64,000 bases of DNA from RBG-16-66-20 sp040752005 (GTDB taxonomy: Bacteria; Pseudomonadota; Gammaproteobacteria; Burkholderiales; SG8-39): assembly GCA_040752005.1 (NCBI GenBank), contig JBFMFX010000022.1, positions 1 through 64,000 of the forward strand, in the 5' to 3' direction. Position 1 is the stretch's first letter. Every line of letters begins with the position of its first letter. The notes below the pieces were generated by a model. The model searched no databases. It was not told the DNA's origin and saw only the letters and a list, made by a program, of their open reading frames with translations. Positions 16,895 to 24,715 of the stretch are shown piece by piece. Position numbers and translations under genes: made by a program.

Positions 16895-17940
16895 GCCGTC
16901 CGATCCTGATCGTCGGCGGAGGGCCCGCGGGCCTCGCCGCCGCGCAGGCGCTCGCCGCGGTCGGCGAGCGCTCGGTGCTGGTGGAAAAGGAGGCGCGTCT
17001 CGGCGGCGCGCCGATCCTGTCGGGCTACGCGAAGCTCGTGCCCTCGGGCGAATGGGCGAAGGACGCGATCGGCGGCATGGTGAAGCGCGTCGAGGAAAGC
17101 CGGCTCGTGACCGTGCACACCGGCTGCCGGGTCGAGCGCTTCGACGGCGCCCCGGGCGCGTTCACCGCGCGGCTCTCCAACGGCCAGACGGTAGAAGCGG
17201 GCGCGGCGATCCTGTGCACCGGCTTCACGCACTTCGATTCGGTCAACAAGCCCGAGTGGGGGTTCGGAACGTTTCCGGACGTGGTGACGACGACCCAGGT
17301 CGAGCAGATGATCTCCTCCGGCAAGGGCGTGCGCTGTCCTTCCGACGGACGCAAGCCCGAGCGCGTCGCGATCCTGCTCTGCGTCGGCTCGCGCGACCGG
17401 CAGATCGGGCGCGAATGGTGCTCGAAGATCTGCTGCACGGTGTCGTGCAACCTGGCGATGGAGATCCGCGAGGAGCTGCCCGACTGCCACGTCTATATCT
17501 ACTACATGGACATCCGCACCTTCGGCCTGTACGAGACCACCTACTACTGGAGGAGCCAGGAGGAGTTCAAGGTCAAGTACATCAAGGCGCGGATCGCCGA
17601 GGTGACCTCCGACGGCAGGAAGCTGATCGTCAAGGGCGAGGACACGCTGGTCAAGCGCCCGATCACGATCCCCTTCGACATGGTGGTGCACGCGATCGGC
17701 ATGGACCCGAACGTCGAGAACCGCTCGCTCGCCGAGGTGTTCGGCGTGCGGCTGCAGGAGCACGGCCACATCGCCAAGGGTCACGCCTACGGCGCGCTCG
17801 GCGAGACGTCGCGGCCGGGCGTGTTCGTCGCCGGCGCCGCGACCGGGCCGGAGACGATTGACGATTCGATCGCGCAGGCAAAGGCGGCGGCGATGGCGGC
17901 GTTGGCGCTCGTGCGCGCGCCGGCGGCCGCGGCCGCCTGA
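16891..17940 (+). CDS. hdrA: sHdrA, FAD- and [4Fe-4S]-containing subunit
   Basis: 349 residues, the compact sHdrA type. The FAD Rossmann motif GGGPAGLAAAQ begins at residue 9, with VVEKEARLGG-like VEKEARLGG following. A cysteine set CVGSR...CSKICCTVSC (Cys164, Cys177, Cys181, Cys182, Cys186) matches the cluster-binding region of HdrA. The C-terminus has the second FAD contact GVFVAGAATGPETIDDSIAQAKAAA. It lacks the ferredoxin inserts and bifurcation partners of methanogen HdrA. Its ATG overlaps the hdrB1 stop. Confidence 0.94.
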   Translation: MSRPILIVGGGPAGLAAAQALAAVGERSVLVEKEARLGGAPILSGYAKLVPSGEWAKDAIGGMVKRVEESRLVTVHTGCRVERFDGAPGAFTARLSNGQTVEAGAAILCTGFTHFDSVNKPEWGFGTFPDVVTTTQVEQMISSGKGVRCPSDGRKPERVAILLCVGSRDRQIGREWCSKICCTVSCNLAMEIREELPDCHVYIYYMDIRTFGLYETTYYWRSQEEFKVKYIKARIAEVTSDGRKLIVKGEDTLVKRPITIPFDMVVHAIGMDPNVENRSLAEVFGVRLQEHGHIAKGHAYGALGETSRPGVFVAGAATGPETIDDSIAQAKAAAMAALALVRAPAAAAA

Positions 17941-17945
17941 ATCCC

Positions 17946-18764
17946 GTGTTCGCTCCGATCGAGCGCCCGCGCCTCGAACTGAGCGGACCGAAGCTCGCGG
18001 CCGCGTTCGAGCGGCTGGTCGCCGCCACCGACGAGCAGGGCGGGGTCGAGCGCTACGTGCTCGCGCTGCAGGCAAAGAGCGCGGCGTTTCGGCGGGCGCT
18101 GGTGGAAGCCGACCCGCGCACGCTCGATTGCGCCGAGTTCCGCACGCTTGCGGCGCTGTGCGCCACGGTGCGCCGGCGCATCGCGCCGTACCTCGAAGCG
18201 GAAAGGTTTCCGCTGCTGCGCGAGGCGATCGTGCGGCTGCTAGAGGGCTGCGAGGACACCGCCACGGCGGATGTGCGCCTTGCCGCCTTCCGCGATGCGT
18301 TTCCGGATGACCGCGAACACCGCTGGACGCACGACCTCGGCGCCGAGATCCTGCACGCGGCGGACCCGGAGCGCTATCCGCTGATGTGCCGCTGGGTCTG
18401 GGACGAGGAAACCAACACCGGCGTGCTGCGCGAGATCTGGCATGGCGAGAACCTCGACATGGAGCGCATCGAGGTGCCGGCGTGCTACGCGACGCATGTC
18501 ATGCTGCGCGAGGAGCTGGCCCAGTACCTCGCCGCGAACGGCGTGTTTCGCGACGTGCTGCAGTACGTGGACCTGCTGCTTGCGCAGGTGTACGCGGACT
18601 ACATCTCGGAGCAGGGCGGCGCCTATCTGCGCGCCGATTTCAACGTGCCCGAGGATCCGGCGCTGCACCTGCGGCGGCTGCTGGGGCTGGACGGCGTCGG
18701 CAGCCGCGGGCGGCTGCGCCTGAAGGCGTCCGTGCCCGGCGCCGGCCGCGAACTTCCCTCCTGA
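17946..18764 (+). CDS. Conserved sHdr-operon protein of unknown function (Hyp)
   Basis: 272 residues without signal peptide, membrane segments or metal-ligand motifs; only four scattered cysteines. The composition is mostly alpha-helical, with a well-ordered middle (HRWTHDLGAEILHAADPERYPLMCRWVWDE in outline) rich in aromatic residues. Its position between hdrA and hdrC2 is where sHdr operons carry a conserved gene of unknown function, and 5 bases separate it from hdrA. A structural or assembly role in the sHdr complex is a reasonable guess, not shown by sequence. Confidence 0.85.
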   Translation: MFAPIERPRLELSGPKLAAAFERLVAATDEQGGVERYVLALQAKSAAFRRALVEADPRTLDCAEFRTLAALCATVRRRIAPYLEAERFPLLREAIVRLLEGCEDTATADVRLAAFRDAFPDDREHRWTHDLGAEILHAADPERYPLMCRWVWDEETNTGVLREIWHGENLDMERIEVPACYATHVMLREELAQYLAANGVFRDVLQYVDLLLAQVYADYISEQGGAYLRADFNVPEDPALHLRRLLGLDGVGSRGRLRLKASVPGAGRELPS

Positions 18765-18774
18765 GCCGCGCGCC

Positions 18775-19515
18775 ATGCCGATCCACGAGAAAACGCTCAT
18801 CCGGCCCGAGAACCTGAAGACGCACGACAAGCTCGTGCTCGACGGGGTGGACGTCTCCGGACACTGGAGCACGTTCATCGAGCCGCGGGTGGTCACCGAC
18901 TACAACGAGCGGCTGCAGGAGGAGATCGCCGCGCTGCCCGGAGGCGAGTACATCCATCGCTGCTGGCAGTGCGGCTCGTGCACCAATTCGTGCACGGTGA
19001 ACGCGGTCAATCCCGACTTCAATCCCCGCTACTGGATTTACCTCATCCGCATGGGGATGGAATCGGAGCTGCTGCGCGACAAGGACATCATCTGGCAGTG
19101 CGTGTCGTGCAACAAGTGCACCTACGCCTGCCCGCGCGACGTCTTCCCCGAGGGCGTGATGAAGGCGACCGCGCACTGGCTGGAGCTGAAGGGCCACACG
19201 CCGAAGAAGCCCTCGATGATCTTCGACGAGGAGTTCACCGACCAGGTGGTGGCGACCGGCAAGATCGAGGAAGGACGGGTGATCCGGGGCTTTTTCGCCA
19301 AGACCGGGCAGCCGCTCGCGCAGGACTGGCTCGTCGAGATGGTGAAGCGCGTGGCGCGGCGCCTGCCGGTCCTGCAGGGGATCAAGCTCGCGCTCGCGGC
19401 GGTGTTCCGGCCGCGCACGCGCGGCTGGAAGAAGGCCGGCGCGGCGATCGCCGAGTACGTGCACGAGCAGGAAACGCGCCGGCGCAGGGCGCTCGGGCTG
19501 GAGGACGGGAAATGA
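18775..19515 (+). CDS. hdrC2: sHdrC2, double [4Fe-4S] electron-transfer subunit
   Basis: 246 residues. Clusters are bound by CWQCGSCTNSC and CVSCNKCTYACPRD, with a helical C-terminus that is basic and ends RRRRALGLEDGK-like. It is a paralogue of hdrC1 with a longer N-terminal lead (ENLKTHDKLVLDGVDVSGHWSTFIEPR). Its ATG follows the Hyp gene by 10 bases and its end overlaps hdrB2. It would link the second HdrB module to the flavoprotein. Confidence 0.93.
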   Translation: MPIHEKTLIRPENLKTHDKLVLDGVDVSGHWSTFIEPRVVTDYNERLQEEIAALPGGEYIHRCWQCGSCTNSCTVNAVNPDFNPRYWIYLIRMGMESELLRDKDIIWQCVSCNKCTYACPRDVFPEGVMKATAHWLELKGHTPKKPSMIFDEEFTDQVVATGKIEEGRVIRGFFAKTGQPLAQDWLVEMVKRVARRLPVLQGIKLALAAVFRPRTRGWKKAGAAIAEYVHEQETRRRRALGLEDGK

Positions 19516-20438
19516 AAGCACAATACCGGCGCGTCGCCTACTACCCGGGCTGCGCGCTCGAAGGCACCGGGCATGCGTACAACCGCTCGACGAAGGCGGT
19601 GGGCAAGGCGCTCGGGCTGGAACTGGACGAGGTGAAGAACTGGAACTGCTGCGGGGCGATGGAGGTGAAGAACATCGACCCGAAGGTGCAGACCTATCTT
19701 TCGGCGCGCGTGATGGCGATCGCCGCGAACGAGATGAAGGCGGGCGTGGTGATGGCGCCGTGCAACGGCTGCTATCACAACCTGAAGAAGGCCGAATACG
19801 ACCTCGCGCACGATCCGGCCTCGCGCGAGGTGGTCGAGCGCCTGTCGCAGAAGGCCGGCCACGAAACCTACCGCGCCGGCACGCTCGAAACCATCCACGC
19901 GCTCGACTGGATCCGGGACGGGATCGGCGAAGAAGAACTCAGGCGCCGGGTGAAGAACTCGCTCAAGGGGCTGAAAGTCGCCAACTACTACGGCTGCATG
20001 TACACCCGGCCGCGGCACATCTTCCCGGAAAAGGACCGCGGCCCGGGAAGCGAGTCCACCTCCCAGCCGCACTTCATGGACGACCTGCTCGCGGCCGCCG
20101 GCGCCGAGAACGTGGAATTTCCGCTCAAGACCGCCTGCTGCGGCGGCGCGCACACGCTCTCGGACAGCGACACCTCGACGCGGCTGGTGCTCAACATCCT
20201 GCGCGCGGCGGAAGCGGCCGGCGCGGACGTGATCGCCACCGAATGTCCGACCTGCCACTCGGGCCTTGAACTGCACCAGGTGCGCGCCGAGAAGGTGTTC
20301 GGCGCGAAGACGAAGGTGGTGATGCTCTACTTCACCCAGCTTCTGGGCCTTGCGCTCGGGATCTCGCCGCGCCGGCTGGGGATCCACGAGAACGTGTCCG
20401 ACGCGCTCGGCCTGGTGCGCGAGAAGGGCCTGGCGTGA
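19512..20438 (+). CDS. hdrB2: sHdrB2, subunit with two complete CCG domains
   Basis: 308 residues. Two full cysteine-rich CCG units are readable: Cys14, Cys46-Cys47 (NWNCCGAM) and Cys84/Cys87 (PCNGC) for the first, and YYGCMY, TACCGGAHT and ECPTCHS for the second. Each would hold a noncubane [4Fe-4S] cluster, the catalytic signature of heterodisulfide reductases. The start ATG overlaps the hdrC2 stop, and its own stop overlaps the next gene's GTG. Confidence 0.94.
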   Translation: MKAQYRRVAYYPGCALEGTGHAYNRSTKAVGKALGLELDEVKNWNCCGAMEVKNIDPKVQTYLSARVMAIAANEMKAGVVMAPCNGCYHNLKKAEYDLAHDPASREVVERLSQKAGHETYRAGTLETIHALDWIRDGIGEEELRRRVKNSLKGLKVANYYGCMYTRPRHIFPEKDRGPGSESTSQPHFMDDLLAAAGAENVEFPLKTACCGGAHTLSDSDTSTRLVLNILRAAEAAGADVIATECPTCHSGLELHQVRAEKVFGAKTKVVMLYFTQLLGLALGISPRRLGIHENVSDALGLVREKGLA

Positions 20439-20860
20439 GATCGTTCGACGACATCGAGCGCGACATCGCGGCCGCCGATTCGCCGGCGGCGCTTCTTGCG
20501 GCCGCCGAGGAGGTGCTCGAGCGCTGGGTGAGCGCGCGGGGCGGCGAGCCCGCGGCCGAAGAGGTGGAGGGCTTTCGGCTGCTCGCGCTGCACCGCCAGG
20601 GCGCGAAGGGCGTGCCGAGCTTCAACGCCTGCCGCGAAACCTGCCGCGAGATCGCGTACCACTACAATCTGCTGACCATGCGGCCGGCCGAGGACCGCGC
20701 GCGGCGCCTCGGCATGATGCGACTGCTGGTCACGCATCTTGCGCTTTTCGTGCGCGGCAAGCTGGAGGTGGACAGACTCGGGGAGTTCTGTTGCTCCTCC
20801 CGCCCCCTGCGCCTAGAATCGCCCGCCAGCGAACAAGGAGAACACGCGCACCATGGCTGA
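20435..20860 (+). CDS. Hypothetical protein between hdrB2 and lbpA
   Basis: 141 residues from a GTG coupled to the hdrB2 stop (GTGA). Helical and charged, with a central CRETCREIAYHYN segment containing two cysteines spaced CxxxC. The last 25 residues (from about FCCSSRPL) are poorly ordered and overlie the lbpA promoter, so this tail may be under weak protein constraint. The family was not recognised. The link to sHdr is by position: it lies inside the operon and overlaps lbpA by 8 bases. Confidence 0.75.
   Translation: MRSFDDIERDIAAADSPAALLAAAEEVLERWVSARGGEPAAEEVEGFRLLALHRQGAKGVPSFNACRETCREIAYHYNLLTMRPAEDRARRLGMMRLLVTHLALFVRGKLEVDRLGEFCCSSRPLRLESPASEQGEHAHHG
20791..20819 (+). promoter_or_regulatory. 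Internal promoter in front of lbpA
   Basis: TTGCTC (20791-20796), 17 bases, TAGAAT (20814-20819), 34 bases before the lbpA ATG and inside the preceding reading frame. This would let lbpA-arsR be made independently of the long hdr message. Confidence 0.55.
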
Positions 20861-21308
20861 AGTCCGCGGCTGCCATTTCCCCGACGAACTTCTCTACGAC
20901 GTCGACAACCACATCTGGTATCAGGAGCTGCCCGACGGCAACGTCAAGGTCGGCATGACGAGCGTCGCCACCGCGATGGCCGGGCAGCTGGTCGCGTTCA
21001 CGCCGAAGAAGGTCGGCCGTTCCGTCGAGGCCGGCAAGTCCTGCGCCACGGTGGAGTCGGGCAAGTGGGTCGGCCCGGCGAAGTCCGCGGTCGCGGGCAC
21101 CGTGGTCGCGGTGAACGAGGCGCTCGTCGCGAAACCGTCCCTCGCGAACGAGGATCCCTATGGCGCGGGCTGGCTGGTGGTGATCAAGCCGACCGACTGG
21201 GCCGCGGTCAAGGCCAGCCTCACACCCGGCTCGCAGGTCGGACCGAAGTATGAGGCGAAGATGGCGGCGGACAACTTCGCCGGCTGCGCGCCCGCCTGCC
21301 CGTCGTGA
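20853..21308 (+). CDS. lbpA: Lipoate-binding protein LbpA (GcvH-like)
   Basis: 151 residues. A GcvH-like lipoyl domain with the modified lysine in VESGKWVGPAKS (Lys71) and the swinging-arm context typical of sulfur-oxidation LbpA proteins rather than glycine-cleavage GcvH (ESVKA). No gcvT or gcvP is nearby. LbpA shuttles sulfur intermediates on its lipoyl arm within the sHdr pathway. It has an AAGGAG ribosome-binding site and its own internal promoter. The C-terminal CAPACPS has two additional cysteines. Confidence 0.95.
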   Translation: MAEVRGCHFPDELLYDVDNHIWYQELPDGNVKVGMTSVATAMAGQLVAFTPKKVGRSVEAGKSCATVESGKWVGPAKSAVAGTVVAVNEALVAKPSLANEDPYGAGWLVVIKPTDWAAVKASLTPGSQVGPKYEAKMAADNFAGCAPACPS

Positions 21309-21688
21309 TGGAAGCTTCCACGCAGAGGTCCGCGGCGATCGCCGACATGAACCTGGGCGAGCTGCAGGCGCGCGCGCTGCGCGCCTCCGGCTTGCTCAAG
21401 GCGATGGCCAACCCGGTGCGGCTGCTGGTGCTCTGCCAGCTCGCCGAAGGCGAGAAATCGGTCGGGGAGCTCGAACGCGTGGTGGACGTGAGCCAGTCGG
21501 CGCTGTCGCAGCACCTTGCACTGCTTCGCCAGCGCGGCATCGTCAAGTTCCGGCGCGAAGGCCAGACCCTTTACTACTCGCTCGCCGGCCCCGAGGCGCC
21601 GACGCTCCTTGCCGCGCTCTACGCGGTGTATTGCAGCAACGTGCGCCGCGCCGCCGCGCGGCGGCGCGGCCGCCGTAAAACCGCCTAG
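21308..21688 (+). CDS. shdrR: ArsR-family repressor of sulfur oxidation (sHdrR-like)
   Basis: 126 residues from the ATG that shares one base with the lbpA stop; a GTG one codon earlier is possible. The winged helix-turn-helix (NPVRLLVLCQLAEGEKSVGELERVVDVSQSALSQHLALLR in outline) is followed by the wing and a last helix. Cys43 and Cys109 are exactly 66 residues apart, the spacing of the redox pair in the persulfide sensors SqrR/BigR and in sHdrR. It probably represses the sHdr promoter until sulfane sulfur links the cysteines. Confidence 0.88.
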   Translation: MEASTQRSAAIADMNLGELQARALRASGLLKAMANPVRLLVLCQLAEGEKSVGELERVVDVSQSALSQHLALLRQRGIVKFRREGQTLYYSLAGPEAPTLLAALYAVYCSNVRRAAARRRGRRKTA

Positions 21689-22047
21689 TCCGCCGGTTTC
21701 GCCACCGGCGGCGAGAGGCAGCCGACCAGCCGCTCGATCCGCGCGCGGTTGAATTCGTTCCACGCCGCGACGACGCGGTTTTCCGCTTCCCCTCCGCCCG
21801 CGCCGGTCTCCAGCGCGTAAACGGCGTCGAGCAGCGCCTGGAGCGGCGCGGCGAGCTCCATCGTGCGCGCATCGCCCTGCGTCCAGCCGAGGCGCATCCC
21901 GGCCTTGCGGAACGCCGCGGCATCGGCGGCGGTCCGGGCCAATTCCTTCAACCGGCGCAGGCGCGCCAGGTCCTCGCGCAGAAGCTGCGCGCGAAAGAGG
22001 CTCGTCTCGGTTGCGGCGAGCCGCTCAAGCTGATCGAGCAGCAGCAT
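21685..22047 (-). CDS. Hypothetical helical protein next to the lipoate ligase
   Basis: 120 residues, acidic-basic and almost wholly alpha-helical, without signal peptide, membrane segment or clear motif; one cysteine in RLVGCLSPP. The ATG overlaps the end of the lipoate-ligase fusion by 23 bases, so it is downstream in the same transcript, and its stop overlaps that of the convergent arsR gene. The family was not recognised. A link to the ligase is by position only. Confidence 0.65.
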   Translation of the reverse strand: MLLLDQLERLAATETSLFRAQLLREDLARLRRLKELARTAADAAAFRKAGMRLGWTQGDARTMELAAPLQALLDAVYALETGAGGGEAENRVVAAWNEFNRARIERLVGCLSPPVAKPAD

Positions 22048-23899
22048 CCGGCCTCGCTCCGATGATCTCGCGAATGAAGGCGATCGCGGCCGCGAGCACC
22101 GTCTCGCGCGCCTGGTGCAAAGGATAATGGGCGCAGCCCGGAACGCAAAGCGTCCGCAGGCGCCCGGGCAGCAGGCGCGCGAGGGCCTCGAGCTGCGCCA
22201 CCGAGAAGAACTCGTCGTCCTCGCCCTGGACCGCGAGCACCGGCGAGCGCACCTTCGCCACATATGGCTCCAGCCCCCAGCCTGCGCCCGGGCCTTGCGA
22301 GGTCCAGACCTCCACCAGCCGGGCAAAGAGCGCGTCGGTGCGAGCGCCGTGGTGGCGCGCAAGGCGCGCGCGCAGGTCGCCGCGCTCGAAATCCTCGATC
22401 TGCCGGGCGATTGCGGCGAGCGTCCTTGCTTCGCGGAAAAGATGCGGCGAGAGCGCGATCACGCCGCGCACGCGCTCCGGGTGCGCCCCGGCGTACGCGA
22501 GCGCGATGGACGCGCCGTCGGACTGCCCGATGAGGATCGCCTCGCGCACGCCCGCCTGCGCCAGCACCTCGGGGAGCGCCACCAGCGCCTCCTCCATTAG
22601 GTAGTCGCGCGAATAGGGCGGCGCAAGCGGTTCGGACTCCCCCGAGCCCCAGCGGTCGTAGGCGAGCGCGCCGCAGCCGGTCGCGCGCGAAAGCCGCTCG
22701 GGCATGTCGCGCCAGAGCCGCACGCTTCCCAGCGCGTCGTGAAGAAAGACGAGCGTCGGCGCGCGCTCCGGCGCCGGGCCCCGCCAGTGCCCGCGCAAAC
22801 TGCGGCCGGCCGCGCGCAGCGTCAACTGCGCGAGCGCCTGCTCGATAACGGCGCGGAAATCGGCCGGCGCAAGGCCGACCAGCTCGCAACCCGAGCGCGC
22901 GAAGAACTGCTCGACCGCCTCGCCCGCCTGCGCCGCCGGAAGGCCGCGCAGGCTCGCCTCCAGGTCGAGGATGGCGCGCGCCGGACTGACGAAGAAGTCG
23001 CCGGTGACGAGCACCTCGCGGATGCGCCGGCCGGGACCCTCGAGCCGGATGTCGGCGCGCAGCATTCCGCCGCGCCGCACGAGTGTCGCCGAAACCTGCG
23101 GCGCATCGGCATCGGGCGCATCGAGCATGCGCACGAACGCCTCGGTGCCGAACTGCTCCTCGAGCAGCCGCGCCGCGAGCCGCTCCTCCTGCTCGGTCGG
23201 CAAGCCCCATTCGGGCACGAGTCCCAGCTCCTCGCGAAAGCCGGCGAGCAACGCCGCTTGCACCTCGTCGAGGGCGGGCACGCGCCCCATCGCCTCGGCG
23301 AGCGTGATGACGCGCCGGCGCGCATCGTCGAGCTCGCGCCGCGCGAGCTTTTCCACCGGCACGCGCAGCACCTCGATCATGCGCGCCGGGTCGAAGTCAA
23401 TGAGGAGCGTCCCCTGGAAAAAAAGCGTGCGTCCCTCGACGAGTCCCCCCGTGCCGCTCACCTTGCGGCCGTGGATCTCGATGTCGTTGCGCGGGCGGAA
23501 TTCGGCGGCAACGCCGAGCGAGCGCAGTCCGGCGGCCGCGGCGCGGCAGATGCGCGCGGCGACCGTGGCGAGGTCGGCCCCGAGCGCGCCGCGTTCGAGC
23601 ACCAGCTCCCAGCCGAGCTGACCTTCGTCGAGGTACAGGCCGCCGCCGCCGGTGATGCGCCGCCCGACCTCGATTCCGTGCCGCGCGCAGTATTCGAGCC
23701 GCACCTCGTGCGACAGGATCTGGTGCAGCCCGACGAGCGCCGAGGGGCGAAAGCGCAGGAACCGGACCGTGTCGGGGATGCGCCCGGCCGAGTGCGCTTC
23801 GACCAGAGCCTGGTCGAAGGCGACGTTCGCCCGGCCGCCGCGCACGCCGGTGTCAATGACGCGCACCGGGCGGGGCACTCGAGGCGCGGATTCGTTCAT
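22025..23899 (-). CDS. Lipoate-protein ligase fused to an alpha/beta-hydrolase
   Basis: 624 residues in one uninterrupted frame. Residues about 15-240 are an LplA-type ligase domain with RITGGGG (81-87) and the catalytic Lys146 in GRKVSGTGG. Residues about 240-370 match the LplB-like accessory domain of sLpl(AB). Residues about 380-620 form an alpha/beta-hydrolase with nucleophile Ser460 in GQSDG, an acid at Asp561/562 in GEDDE and His591. The ligase half would load octanoate or lipoate onto LbpA for LipS1/S2. The start was chosen at MNESAPR. The hydrolase could act on an acyl or lipoyl precursor, an inference from the fusion. Confidence 0.85.
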   Translation of the reverse strand: MNESAPRVPRPVRVIDTGVRGGRANVAFDQALVEAHSAGRIPDTVRFLRFRPSALVGLHQILSHEVRLEYCARHGIEVGRRITGGGGLYLDEGQLGWELVLERGALGADLATVAARICRAAAAGLRSLGVAAEFRPRNDIEIHGRKVSGTGGLVEGRTLFFQGTLLIDFDPARMIEVLRVPVEKLARRELDDARRRVITLAEAMGRVPALDEVQAALLAGFREELGLVPEWGLPTEQEERLAARLLEEQFGTEAFVRMLDAPDADAPQVSATLVRRGGMLRADIRLEGPGRRIREVLVTGDFFVSPARAILDLEASLRGLPAAQAGEAVEQFFARSGCELVGLAPADFRAVIEQALAQLTLRAAGRSLRGHWRGPAPERAPTLVFLHDALGSVRLWRDMPERLSRATGCGALAYDRWGSGESEPLAPPYSRDYLMEEALVALPEVLAQAGVREAILIGQSDGASIALAYAGAHPERVRGVIALSPHLFREARTLAAIARQIEDFERGDLRARLARHHGARTDALFARLVEVWTSQGPGAGWGLEPYVAKVRSPVLAVQGEDDEFFSVAQLEALARLLPGRLRTLCVPGCAHYPLHQARETVLAAAIAFIREIIGARPDAAARSA

Positions 23900-23913
23900 C
23901 TGCGCGCCTCGCG

Positions 23914-24693
23914 CTAGAACGTTCCCGGATACGCGCCGCCGTCCATGAGCAGGTTCTGGCCGGTGATGTAGCCGGCGTGCACACTGGCGAGGAACGCGCA
24001 CGCCGCGCCGAACTCTTCGATCGTGCCGAAGCGCTTCGCGGGAATCGCCTGCTCCAGCGCCGCCTTCACCTCCTCAACGGTCTTTCCCTGCCGGCGTGCG
24101 TTGAACTCGGTGGTGTTCTTCAGGCGGTCGGTCCAGAAGCGCCCGGGAAGCAGGTTGTTGATCGTGACGTTGTGCTGCGCGACCTGTCGCGCGAGCCCGG
24201 CGACGAACCCGGTAAGCCCTGCGCGCGCGCCGTTGGAAAGGCCCAGCTCGGCGATCGGCGCCTTCACCGCGCCGGAGGTGATATTGAGGATGCGGCCGAA
24301 CTTGCGCGCGATCATGCCGTCGAGCGTGGCGCGGATCATCTCGATCGGCGCGAGCATGTTGGCATCGAGCGCCTTCAGCCAGTCTTCGCGCGTCCACTCG
24401 CGGAAGTCCCCCGGCGGCGGACCGCCGGCGTTGTTGACGAGGATGTCGGGCTCGGGGCATGCCGCGAGCGCTGCGGCACGCCCCTCGGGCGTGGCGATGT
24501 CGCCCGCGACTGCCGTCACCTTCACGCCGGTGCTTTTGCGGATCTCCTCGGCGGTTGCCTGCAGCGCCTCGCGGCCGCGTGCGGTGATGACGAGATCGAC
24601 GCCCTCGCGCGCGAGCGCCAGCGCGCAGCCCTTGCCGAGCCCCTTCGAAGCGGCACAGACGAGCGCCTGCCTGCCGCGAATTCCCAAGTCCAT
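23914..24693 (-). CDS. Short-chain dehydrogenase/reductase (3-oxoacyl-ACP reductase-like)
   Basis: 259 residues. NAD(P)-binding CAASKGLGKG, the NNAGG motif, catalytic Ser in NITSGAV and a C-terminal GQNLLMDGG. The usual YxxxK is replaced: the stretch aligning there reads SNGARAGLTG, so the Tyr-Lys pair appears absent. It belongs to an SDR group often annotated as 3-oxoacyl-ACP reductase, and the substrate is unknown. AAAGGAG precedes the ATG. It is 14 bases upstream of the lipoate ligase on the same strand and may be co-transcribed with it. Confidence 0.82.
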   Translation of the reverse strand: MDLGIRGRQALVCAASKGLGKGCALALAREGVDLVITARGREALQATAEEIRKSTGVKVTAVAGDIATPEGRAAALAACPEPDILVNNAGGPPPGDFREWTREDWLKALDANMLAPIEMIRATLDGMIARKFGRILNITSGAVKAPIAELGLSNGARAGLTGFVAGLARQVAQHNVTINNLLPGRFWTDRLKNTTEFNARRQGKTVEEVKAALEQAIPAKRFGTIEEFGAACAFLASVHAGYITGQNLLMDGGAYPGTF

Positions 24694-24715
24694 GTGCGAT
24701 CTCCTTTGCCGGTGG

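Noticed and set aside
14800..20438. Reading the hdr genes as a methanogen-type HdrABC or a respiratory heterodisulfide reductase
   Set aside because: The duplicated C and B subunits, compact HdrA, lbpA, dsrE3A and tusA context match the sulfur-oxidising arrangement; no Mvh, Fdh or Fix partner is present.
20853..21308. Calling lbpA a glycine-cleavage GcvH
   Set aside because: No gcvT or gcvP is near, and the lipoyl-lysine context ESGKW and the operon position are those of LbpA.
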